From positions 1,426,001-1,490,000 of the forward strand of contig NZ_CP147917.1 in assembly GCF_039645965.1 (NCBI RefSeq): DNA of 64,000 nucleotides. Direction: 5' to 3'. The position numbers were made by a program, and so were the translations under genes. How positions within the stretch are numbered: the stretch's first letter is position 1; each line of letters begins with the position of its first letter. The stretch comes from Sulfurimonas sp. HSL3-2. Its GTDB lineage: Bacteria > Campylobacterota > Campylobacteria > Campylobacterales > Sulfurimonadaceae. Shown here piece after piece: positions 22,980-30,214 of this stretch. The notes under the pieces were generated by a model. That model was not told the origin of the DNA, ran no database searches, and saw nothing but the letters and a program-made list of their open reading frames with translations.

Positions 22980-23381
22980 ATGGCACAAAATAAAAATAGA
23001 ATCGGAAATCATATAGTAGACAGCAGCGGAGCCAATGACGCACAAAAATATCTCAATCGCATGAAAGGCGTGAGAAAAGTAAAAAAAGAGAGTTTCGGTT
23101 CGCAAAAAGTAGATATTAACGATTATATACTTTCTCCTGAAGGGTGGGAAGGATTGATGTTCTTTCTCTACTTTGTGTCGATACCATACCTTATAGGTGC
23201 ACTCTTTTTATTTATATTTATCGCTCAAGGCAGTGTAATAAACTTTTTTGTACTCGATATAAGTGCATTTTTTATTGTGTGGGCTATAGGTTATGAGGTC
23301 ATAGCTTCGCTGATACTGATCACTATTTTCTTCTCTTATCTGAACTATGTGCGAGAATCTATGACTAGCAAGATCCACTAA
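22980..23381 (+). CDS. Two-TM membrane protein of unknown function
   Basis: 133 residues from ATG 22980 (MAQNKNRIGNHIV). A basic, hydrophilic N-terminal half (KYLNRMKGVRKVKKESFGSQ) precedes two TM helices (about 60-85 and 95-122). The start was set by the -10 box at 22942-22947. It is divergent from the aminotransferase gene and precedes another plus-strand unknown. No family recognised. Confidence 0.65.
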   Translation: MAQNKNRIGNHIVDSSGANDAQKYLNRMKGVRKVKKESFGSQKVDINDYILSPEGWEGLMFFLYFVSIPYLIGALFLFIFIAQGSVINFFVLDISAFFIVWAIGYEVIASLILITIFFSYLNYVRESMTSKIH

Positions 23382-23415
23382 AACAGATTGTAATCTTCTG
23401 TAATCTTTAATATAC

Positions 23416-23421
23416 TATAAT
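23416..23421 (+). promoter_or_regulatory. -10 box for the 132-residue gene
   Basis: TATAAT in ATATACTATAATTATG, 18 bases before the ATG at 23440, with AAAAAAGGAG in between. Confidence 0.5.
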
Positions 23422-23439
23422 TATGAAAAAAGGAGTTCT

Positions 23440-23838
23440 ATGGCTTATTTTGACAAGGTAAAAAAAGGAGACAAACTTTACGGTTTGGTATTTGGTAAAG
23501 GCAAAGTCATCGAAGTGTTCGAAGACAGCCACTATAAGATGATGGTATCTTTTAAAAACGGTTATGAAGTTCCTTATACTGAAGAGGGTATTCCGGGTTG
23601 GGGAAACTTTAAAAAACAGACTATTTTTTATAAAGAAGATATCGATCTTACAGATGTAGATTTTACTCCTACGAAAAAGATCCTGTCACCTAAAAAGATC
23701 ATAAAACTAAGAGAGAAGAAAAAACTTCAGGTAAGACTTCCTTCAGGGATATGGACAGATTGTACAAAATGTGTAAAAGGCTACATCGAAGATATGCTTG
23801 AAAAAGAGAAATACCACCTTTTCAGAAAGAAAAAATAA
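23440..23838 (+). CDS. Small basic protein with SH3-like N-terminal region, unknown function
   Basis: 132 residues. The N-terminal half (KKGDKLYGLVFGKGKVIEVFEDSHYKMMVSFKNGYEVPYTEEG) has the strand pattern of a KOW/SH3-like barrel, where GKGKV marks a turn. The C-terminal third is very basic and has a CTKC pair (about 108-111). No signal or TM segment. AAAAAGGAG precedes the ATG. A nucleic-acid or ribosome-associated role would fit the charge and fold but is only an inference. Confidence 0.65.
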   Translation: MAYFDKVKKGDKLYGLVFGKGKVIEVFEDSHYKMMVSFKNGYEVPYTEEGIPGWGNFKKQTIFYKEDIDLTDVDFTPTKKILSPKKIIKLREKKKLQVRLPSGIWTDCTKCVKGYIEDMLEKEKYHLFRKKK

Positions 23839-23862
23839 GTCAAAAGGCTGATAGCTAAAACT

Positions 23863-24681
23863 ATGAAAATATTTTTAACACTAATCATTGTTTTACTATC
23901 TTTAGTCAGTGTCACGCCCTATGTGGACACTGCAGCACTCTCTTTACATGACACTTCATTTCAAAGATCATTAGCCGCTTTTGGAATCGCTAAAGCGTTA
24001 AATGCCGTTATCTCCGTTTTTCAAGGTACAGAGCTCTCCTTTACACCCATCGGCATGGGAGTAAATGTCAGCATCGGCGAGATTCTCGATCCTTTAAACG
24101 ATCTGATCGAACGCTTCTCATGGGTTATGCTTGCGGCTACTATCTCTCTGGGTATTCAAAAGTTTTTTCTGCTTATAGGCACAAAACTGTTTGTTCAACT
24201 GGCATTCTTTTTAAGCGCGATGTTTTTAGTGATGCTTTTATGGATCAAAAAGATCCAAGACCACAGATTAATAGTTATCTCTATACGACTCTTTATCGTA
24301 CTCTTTATCTTCAGATTTGCTACAATCCTCTTCATCTATTTTAATCAGTTTGTATATACTTCACTGCTTCAAGATGATTATGACAAAGCCTCTGTCACTC
24401 TGTCGCAGACGAATCAGCAGCTAGACAAAGAATTTAATGTTGAGCAGGCAGGTGAACACAGTATAAAAGATATGTTTGACGTAAATAAAAAGCTAGAAAC
24501 ATTAAAATCAACTATAGACGACGCGTCAAGACAGATCATTACACTCACAACTATCTTTGTGCTCAGCAGTATTATTTTACCTCTGCTTTACATATGGATA
24601 TTTGTGATTTCCATACGGTTTGCCATAGTGGGTAAAATCGAAACTGAAACTATCCTGCAACTAATAACAAAACAAACTTGA
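23863..24681 (+). CDS. Multi-pass membrane protein with periplasmic coiled-coil loop
   Basis: 272 residues. A signal-anchor helix (1-20) is followed by an extracytoplasmic stretch with SLHDTSFQRSLAAFGIAKALN, TM helices at about 85-105, 110-130 and 142-165, a charged helical loop (about 170-225) and a final TM at about 228-258. It follows the basic small protein by 24 bases and may share its promoter. I recognise the general pattern (VDTAALSLHD...ALNAVISVFQGTELSFTPIGMGVNVSIGEILDPLNDLIERFS) only as a conserved hypothetical membrane family. Confidence 0.65.
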   Translation: MKIFLTLIIVLLSLVSVTPYVDTAALSLHDTSFQRSLAAFGIAKALNAVISVFQGTELSFTPIGMGVNVSIGEILDPLNDLIERFSWVMLAATISLGIQKFFLLIGTKLFVQLAFFLSAMFLVMLLWIKKIQDHRLIVISIRLFIVLFIFRFATILFIYFNQFVYTSLLQDDYDKASVTLSQTNQQLDKEFNVEQAGEHSIKDMFDVNKKLETLKSTIDDASRQIITLTTIFVLSSIILPLLYIWIFVISIRFAIVGKIETETILQLITKQT

Positions 24682-24707
24682 TAATTATTCTTTAACCATA
24701 TTAGACC

Positions 24708-24713
24708 TATAAT
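24708..24713 (+). promoter_or_regulatory. -10 box for the cytochrome c gene
   Basis: TATAAT 38 bases before the ATG at 24751; AAAAGGAAAAAAGA serves as ribosome binding site. Confidence 0.5.
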
Positions 24714-24750
24714 TTGAATCAAATATGGGAACCTTTAAAAGGAAAAAAGA

Positions 24751-25254
24751 ATGAAATATATTTTACCTATCGCTGTATCATTGATCTTTACTGCTTGTAA
24801 TGATTCTAATACAAGTAGCACGGAGAAGTTAAGTTCCAACTCGACAGTCATAGAACAGGCTATAACTAATGTTAAACAAGAGGAACCGAAAATTGAGCAA
24901 GCCGTGCCAAAGGCTGAAGTAGAGAAACCGAAAATAGAACAAACCGTGACAAAGACTGAAGTAGAGAAACCAAAAGTGCAACAACCGCAAGCAGAAGTCG
25001 CTGCAAAAGTGGAAGTAAACGGTGAAATGATATTCAGCAAATGTAAAAGCTGTCATGGGAACAGTGCAGAAAAAAGAGCACTCGGAACTTCACAGATAAT
25101 CAAAGGCTGGGAAATAGCGAAAATAGAAAAAGCACTTATAGGATACAAAGAGGGAACTTACGGCAGAGCGATGAAAAACATCATGTCTGCTCAGGCAAAA
25201 GCTCTCTCAGATGAAGAGATCAAAAAAGTCGCTGTCTATATCCATTCACTATGA
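24751..25254 (+). CDS. Lipoprotein monohaem cytochrome c with repetitive linker
   Basis: 167 residues. The signal peptide ends in lipobox FTAC, so the protein is lipid-anchored on the periplasmic side. A charged linker (about 38-85) carries imperfect repeats of EKPKIEQ/EVEKPK units. The C-terminal class I cytochrome domain has haem-binding CKSCHG (about 98-103) and a Met ligand candidate in YGRAMKNIMSAQAKALSD. It resembles the small cytochrome c553-like electron carriers of Campylobacterota. The linker repeats mean length may vary between strains. Its partner is not encoded nearby. Confidence 0.88.
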   Translation: MKYILPIAVSLIFTACNDSNTSSTEKLSSNSTVIEQAITNVKQEEPKIEQAVPKAEVEKPKIEQTVTKTEVEKPKVQQPQAEVAAKVEVNGEMIFSKCKSCHGNSAEKRALGTSQIIKGWEIAKIEKALIGYKEGTYGRAMKNIMSAQAKALSDEEIKKVAVYIHSL

Positions 25255-25261
25255 TTAGAAC

Positions 25262-25286
25262 GATAAAGGAGCAAAGCCCCTTTATC
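25262..25286. terminator. Hairpin between convergent genes
   Basis: GATAAAGG (25262-25269) pairs perfectly with CCTTTATC (25279-25286), extended inward by GC/GC around an AAA loop. It lies between the cytochrome c stop and the convergent ThiF-like gene. There is no T-run on either strand, so it may act as a weak bidirectional terminator or a transcript-end stabiliser. Confidence 0.4.
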
Positions 25287-25335
25287 TACGCTAGGCGCTA
25301 TGCCACTGAAGTTTGATGCTGACGCATCAGAAGTG

Positions 25336-26007
25336 TTAAGCTGTTGGCAGTGAGAACTTTTGAGTGACGAGTTCTCCCTCTTGATTAAAAAATATGTAGT
25401 ATAAAAAATCTTTCTTTACGCTAAGCCCTGCTAAAAAACGCAAAGCCAGGTTTGCCTGAAGCGATGCGATATGCATTACTATCGGAGCAGCGATACCCGC
25501 AGGAGTCTTTTGCGTTATCTTAAATACATCATTAAAAGATGCTCTGTCAAAAAAACACACCTGTCCGTTAAACGCTTCCACACTTCCGTATACCCATGGC
25601 GTATTTACACTTTTTGCATAGCTGTTAATGTCACCGCGTGTCGGAAGGTTGTCTGTCGCATCGATGATGAGATCGACCTCTATGTTTTTCTCTTTAAATC
25701 CGTTGAAGTCACACTCATGAGCTATCACCTCTACATAAGGCGATCTTTCTCTTATGATCTTAGCGTTTATTACAGCTTTGTTCTGTCCTTCATCCCCGAC
25801 TTTAAAAGCGATCTGACGATGAATATTATGGATGCTCACCTCGTCAAAATCGACCAGATGTATCTCGCCTATTCCGCTGGCACCAAGAGCAAATGCAAGA
25901 GATGAACCGAGCCCGCCGCATCCTATGATGACTATCTTTTTATCCTGCAGTGAGCGTTGCGTCTCTTCGCCCCATAGTTGGACTTGACGATGGAAATATT
26001 GCATCAT
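25336..26007 (-). CDS. ThiF/MoeB/HesA-family ubiquitin-like protein activating enzyme
   Basis: 223 residues, E1-like fold. The Rossmann ATP-binding motif GCGGLGSSLAFALGASGIG is at about 29-47, followed by VDFDEVSIHNIHRQ (family: DxDxVexSNLxRQ) and ATDNLPTRGDIN with the adenylation Asp. It lacks the zinc-binding CxxC pairs of full MoeB, so it is a short ThiF-like form that would adenylate the C terminus of a sulfur carrier (ThiS or MoaD). No carrier gene is adjacent. AAGGAA precedes the double ATG (26004/26007). A one-mismatch palindrome copy lies in its leader at 26019-26028. Confidence 0.85.
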   Translation of the reverse strand: MMQYFHRQVQLWGEETQRSLQDKKIVIIGCGGLGSSLAFALGASGIGEIHLVDFDEVSIHNIHRQIAFKVGDEGQNKAVINAKIIRERSPYVEVIAHECDFNGFKEKNIEVDLIIDATDNLPTRGDINSYAKSVNTPWVYGSVEAFNGQVCFFDRASFNDVFKITQKTPAGIAAPIVMHIASLQANLALRFLAGLSVKKDFLYYIFFNQEGELVTQKFSLPTA

Positions 26008-26093
26008 TTCAAAATTCCTTACATGTAGATTTTCTATTTTATCACTTTAACGGCTAAATCCAAACTATTGCAAGTCTGGTTATCAGGAATTAA

Positions 26094-26882
26094 CTAATAC
26101 TTTGTATTAAGATCTCTAAATCCCCATGCACGTTTTGCTTCTATCACTTCAGAATGGCTCATCTCTACTATCATCAACTCTTCGCTGTTGCCCAGTTCGT
26201 TTACGACATCACCGTTAGGATCGATCATAAAAGAGTCACCGTAGAACTTCCACGTGTACTCTTTTTCTTTGTACTCGCCTATTCTGTTTGCACGAAGCAC
26301 ATAGCAATTATGTGTAAAAGCACGCATCTGTGCAAGATTTTTCCATCTTGATGCCGACTCAAATGTTGAAACGCTCGGGATGATGACCGCATCCACGTTT
26401 TTTTGTGAAGCAAAATGCCAAAGTCTGTCTACGTGCATCTCAAATCCGCTCATCACGGCAAACTTAAAACCATCGACACTAAAGACCATAGGAGATTTTA
26501 AAAATGTCGTCTCATTGGCAAAGAACTTTGCTTCGTTCCAGTGAGGATAGTTGATCAGGATCTGCTGGTAGTAGTATGAGGTGGATGTCGGAGAAAACTT
26601 TGCTATACATTTGTAAGGCTGCTTTTTTTTCACGATGATCAGCGGTGCGATTATCGTCATTGCATACGTATTTGAAAGCTCTTTTAGTATCTTTATCTGG
26701 TGTTCTGACTGCTCTTTTATCATCGCTGTCGACATAGACTGGAGTTCTTTAAAAAAGGAGTTTAGAAGGTACTCTCCCAAAACCAGTACCTTCACGCCCT
26801 TTTTATTGGCTATACGGATATAGTGGTAGAGTTTTGTAGAGCTCATCCCGATCGCGGGAAGTTGTAGTACGGCAGCTATCAT
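26094..26882 (-). CDS. Carbon-nitrogen hydrolase (nitrilase superfamily)
   Basis: 262 residues. It contains the superfamily pattern, but the catalytic residues are atypical: GEYLLNSFF (Glu candidate), AKFSPTSTSYYYQQ (Lys region) and AVMSGFEMHVDRLWHFA where a Cys-containing CYExxFPE motif is normal. Ser replaces the catalytic Cys at MSGFE, so amidase activity is doubtful. The fold is otherwise clear (VIIPSVSTFESASRW, RAFTHNCYVLRANRIG). It overlaps xseB by 4 bases and belongs to the metX-xseB transcript. Confidence 0.75.
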   Translation of the reverse strand: MIAAVLQLPAIGMSSTKLYHYIRIANKKGVKVLVLGEYLLNSFFKELQSMSTAMIKEQSEHQIKILKELSNTYAMTIIAPLIIVKKKQPYKCIAKFSPTSTSYYYQQILINYPHWNEAKFFANETTFLKSPMVFSVDGFKFAVMSGFEMHVDRLWHFASQKNVDAVIIPSVSTFESASRWKNLAQMRAFTHNCYVLRANRIGEYKEKEYTWKFYGDSFMIDPNGDVVNELGNSEELMIVEMSHSEVIEAKRAWGFRDLNTKY

Positions 26883-27067
26883 TTTGAGATTTTGATCTCT
26901 TGGATTTTCAACTGTGCATCTTCAAGCATCTTTTGTGCGTCTTGAAGCTCTTTCATCCCTTCTTCGTAAGCCTTGACACTGTTTTCAAGAGTTATTTCAG
27001 GATTCATCAATGTCTCTAGTATCTTTTTTGAGTTTTCCAGTTTTGTCTCAAAATCATTCTTTGCCAT
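26879..27067 (-). CDS. xseB: Exodeoxyribonuclease VII small subunit
   Basis: 62 residues with the characteristic XseB pattern: FETKLENSKKILETLMNPEITLENSVKAYEEGMKELQDAQKMLEDAQLKI, two helices forming a coiled hairpin. It partners with XseA (not in this window) to degrade single-stranded DNA. It overlaps metX by 14 bases and the nitrilase-like gene by 4. Confidence 0.92.
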   Translation of the reverse strand: MAKNDFETKLENSKKILETLMNPEITLENSVKAYEEGMKELQDAQKMLEDAQLKIQEIKISK

Positions 27068-28166
27068 CTAATACCTCTTTCACATAGAAATCAAATTTCT
27101 TTAGTTCGACCAGGAAAGCATCATGACCGTAATCGCTGTCGACTTCAAAATAATTATGCTTTTCGTTACCGATACTTTTTAATGTATCGCCAATGACTTT
27201 CATCTCTTCACTTAAAAACAGCATATCGCTTTTAAATCCTATCAGATGCAGCTGGGCATTGATATTTTTAAGAGCATCCTCTAATGAATCATATCCGCGT
27301 GCCAAGTCATAGATATTGATCGCTTTTGTGATGTACAGATATGTAAGCGGATCAAACCATTTTGTAAAGTTGTTTCCGTTGTACTCCAGATACGACTCTA
27401 CCTGAAACTTTCCGAAAAGTTCAAAAAGACCGTCGTTTCTTTTGTATTCACGACCGAATTTTTCACTCATCGAATGGTGTGACAAGAAGCTTATATGCCC
27501 TGCCATACGTCCTATAGCCATGCCGCTGAGCCCGTTTTCTTTGATGTCTTTTGGGTCATAATACCCGTTTTTAAAATCCGGGTCTTTAAGGATCGCTTCA
27601 CTTGCCACTTTGTTAAAAGCTATCGCCCATGGCTGTGTTGCGTAAGTCGCTGCCATAGAGACCACTTTTTTAGCAAAATTAGGAAAGTTGATAGCAAATT
27701 GCAGTGCCTGCATTCCACCCATAGAACCGCCGATGATAGCTTCCACGGAATGGATCCCCAGTCTGTCAAAAAGTATGCGCTGCGCTTTGACCATATCTTT
27801 AATCGAGACGACGGGGAATTTGTAGCGGTAAGGTTCATGATGCGGATGCATCGTAGACATAGGACCTGTTGAACCGAAGCAGCTTCCAATGACATTCGTA
27901 CAGATAACAAAATACTTGTTAGTATCTACCGCTTTATTTGGACCGATGAAACCGTCCCACCATCCGGCTTTGCTCTCACCTTCGTAAGTACCTGCAGCAT
28001 GGTGTGAACCCGTCAATGCATGACAGATAACGACCACATTACTTTTATCGTCGTTTAGAGTCCCGTATGTTTCATATGTGATGTCATACGGCTCTAAAAT
28101 ACGCCCGCTCTCTAAGTAAAGCGGATTAGTAAAATGCTCGGTATGTGTTTGCAGGTTCAATGACAA
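27054..28166 (-). CDS. metX: Homoserine O-acetyltransferase
   Basis: 370 residues, alpha/beta-hydrolase fold. The nucleophile elbow GGSMGGMQAL is at about 143-152, and the catalytic Asp (SDMLFLSEE) and His (DYGHDAFLVE) lie at about 314 and 346. It acetylates L-homoserine with acetyl-CoA, the first committed step of methionine synthesis by the direct sulfhydrylation route. The sulfhydrylase metY lies 7 kb away in this window (35126-36391). metX heads the metX-xseB-nitrilase-like group. Confidence 0.94.
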   Translation of the reverse strand: MSLNLQTHTEHFTNPLYLESGRILEPYDITYETYGTLNDDKSNVVVICHALTGSHHAAGTYEGESKAGWWDGFIGPNKAVDTNKYFVICTNVIGSCFGSTGPMSTMHPHHEPYRYKFPVVSIKDMVKAQRILFDRLGIHSVEAIIGGSMGGMQALQFAINFPNFAKKVVSMAATYATQPWAIAFNKVASEAILKDPDFKNGYYDPKDIKENGLSGMAIGRMAGHISFLSHHSMSEKFGREYKRNDGLFELFGKFQVESYLEYNGNNFTKWFDPLTYLYITKAINIYDLARGYDSLEDALKNINAQLHLIGFKSDMLFLSEEMKVIGDTLKSIGNEKHNYFEVDSDYGHDAFLVELKKFDFYVKEVLDGKE

Positions 28167-28238
28167 TTTCTACATTCTCCAAAAAATAATTATGTTATTT
28201 TAGCGAAAATGACTTAATACAAATTCAATTTTACTTTT

Positions 28239-28793
28239 TTATACCCAGTATCTTGGATAATGTCTCTTCGGATTGCTGGAAAGATTGTTTACAAAAAGAG
28301 CTACGACAAGCAAGATCACCGCTCCCGTAGCGATCGGCGAGAGTACAAACATATAGCCGCTGCTATGAACCTGAGCGCTTCCGATCACTGCGATGAGTGC
28401 CGTCGCACCTCCGGGGGGATGCAGAGTACGTGTGAAATGCATAGCTACGATAGAGAATGAAACGGCAAGCGCTCCTAAAACTGCTATATCTAAAGAGAGG
28501 TACTTATATATGCTCACCCCTATAATGGCAGAGATCACGTGTCCGCCTACCAGATTACGAGGCTGGGAGAACTCGACCTGCGGAGCACCGTAGATAAGAA
28601 CAGCTGAGGCTCCAAAGGAGCCGACCAAGAACATACTGTTTAAAAGATCAAGATGCGTCAGTCTGCTCATAACGGACACAAGATATATCCCCAGAAATGC
28701 ACCAAGCCACGACCACGCAATCTTGCTAAAAGGTTTTCTCGGCGGGCATGTCTCCCCGCCTCTCATCCTTTTAAAAAAAGAGTTCATTCTCAA
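28239..28793 (-). CDS. HPP-family membrane protein
   Basis: 184 residues with four TM helices and the family signature TLHPPGGATALIAV at about 125-138, after which HPP proteins are named. The N terminus has GGETCPPRKPFSKI. Some HPP proteins transport nitrite in plastids; bacterial roles are mostly unknown. It overlaps the efflux outer-membrane gene by 4 bases and is the last gene of the RND operon, so it is probably induced together with the pump. Confidence 0.85.
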   Translation of the reverse strand: MRMNSFFKRMRGGETCPPRKPFSKIAWSWLGAFLGIYLVSVMSRLTHLDLLNSMFLVGSFGASAVLIYGAPQVEFSQPRNLVGGHVISAIIGVSIYKYLSLDIAVLGALAVSFSIVAMHFTRTLHPPGGATALIAVIGSAQVHSSGYMFVLSPIATGAVILLVVALFVNNLSSNPKRHYPRYWV

Positions 28794-30214
28794 TCATCGC
28801 TTTTTGTCACATTATTATCGTAGTTACGGCTCCATCCGCCGCCTAGTGATTTATACAGCGTCACCTCATCTATAAGAAGCTGGGCATTGGTACTGACATT
28901 TGTAAGTCTTGCGCTTAAAAGAGCTTTCTGGGCAAGCAGTACATCAAGATAGCTAGCCGTTCCGCGTTCGAACTTTTTGCTTGCAAGCATATACGCCTGA
29001 TCATTTGCTTTGACCTCTTGCTCTACTGAGTCGCATTTGAGTTTTGAAACACGGATGGTGCCAAGTGCGTCATACACCTCTTTATAAGCAGTCTTTACGA
29101 CTTTATCATAAGATATCAATGCAGTCTTTTGATCCGCTTTACTAACTTTTACCGCTGCACTTATTCTTCCAAAATCAAAAATAGGCATATTAAGACTCGG
29201 TCCAAACCCCCAAACAGATGAACTTCCGCTTATAAGATTGTCAAAGTTTTGGCTTTGATAACCGTAATTACCCGTCAGACTGATACTTGGAAAATATGCC
29301 GCTTTAGCCACTCCGATAAGTGCCGTTTTTGCTCTTATGTTTTCCTCTGCAGCTTTGATGTCCGGACGGTTTTGCAAAAGAGTCGCAGGCAGACCTGCAG
29401 GGATCTCAATAGACTGCGGCAGGCTTTTTGAAGAGACTACCATCTTTTCAAATATCTCTTTTGGACTGCGTCCAAGAAGTAGTGCAAGAGCACTCTGTGT
29501 TTTTACTTTGCTGGTCTCGATCGTCTGAACCAAAGTATTTGCCGAAGCTACCTGAGCTTTTGCCTGAGCGACTACAAGTTCATCGACGACTCCATGCTTT
29601 AACTGCATCTGCCTGTATTGCAGAGTCTCTTCATAGCTTTTTAGACTCTCTTTTGCGATGTTCAACTGCTCGTTGATCGATACAAGGTTAAAATAGTATG
29701 TAGCAACATCGACGATAAGAGAGATACGTAATGCCTCTTTATCCGCATCGGTTGCCAGCAAAGACGAAAAGTCTGCACTTCTTTGATTTCGTGCCCTGCC
29801 CCAGAAGTCCAGTTCATACGCAACAGATGCAGAGACACTGTAGTTGTTGTATATCCCGCCGAAATTACTAGGAAATGCATTTGAACTCTTTCTTTGACGT
29901 GCTGCAGATGCATCCAGATCAAGCCTAGGGTACATATCTGCTTCGCTGATGCCGTACTGTGCACGCGCTTTTTGTACATTTGCTACAGCCAGTTTCAGAT
30001 CGTCATTGTTTTTCAGTGCTTCTTCGATCAAAACATTTAAGTTCTCATCATGAAAGTTCTTCCACCATGACATCTCTACCGTTGCATTCTTATCACTGTT
30101 TTTATCAAACGATGAAGGCACTTCGACTTTAGGAGTCTTCATATCTGGCGCCATAGAACAGCCCGAAACGGCCAAAGCCGCTGCTATTAAGAGCAATAAT
30201 GTTTTAGTGCGCAT
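28790..30214 (-). CDS. Outer-membrane efflux channel, NodT/OprM (RND OMF lipoprotein)
   Basis: 474 residues. The signal peptide ends with lipobox VSGC, so the channel is lipid-anchored in the outer membrane. Two OEP repeats follow (helical hairpins with LNVLIEEALKNNDDLKLAVANVQKARAQYGI and RPDIKAAEENIRAKTALIGVAKAAYFPSISL), typical of TolC-like trimers. The ATG overlaps the RND permease by 11 bases. It completes a tripartite pump with the two preceding genes. Confidence 0.93.
   Translation of the reverse strand: MRTKTLLLLIAAALAVSGCSMAPDMKTPKVEVPSSFDKNSDKNATVEMSWWKNFHDENLNVLIEEALKNNDDLKLAVANVQKARAQYGISEADMYPRLDLDASAARQRKSSNAFPSNFGGIYNNYSVSASVAYELDFWGRARNQRSADFSSLLATDADKEALRISLIVDVATYYFNLVSINEQLNIAKESLKSYEETLQYRQMQLKHGVVDELVVAQAKAQVASANTLVQTIETSKVKTQSALALLLGRSPKEIFEKMVVSSKSLPQSIEIPAGLPATLLQNRPDIKAAEENIRAKTALIGVAKAAYFPSISLTGNYGYQSQNFDNLISGSSSVWGFGPSLNMPIFDFGRISAAVKVSKADQKTALISYDKVVKTAYKEVYDALGTIRVSKLKCDSVEQEVKANDQAYMLASKKFERGTASYLDVLLAQKALLSARLTNVSTNAQLLIDEVTLYKSLGGGWSRNYDNNVTKSDD

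Noticed and set aside
22923-23105. 60-codon minus frame upstream of the aminotransferase
   Set aside because: It is antisense to the 133-residue membrane protein gene, which has a promoter box and a better start.
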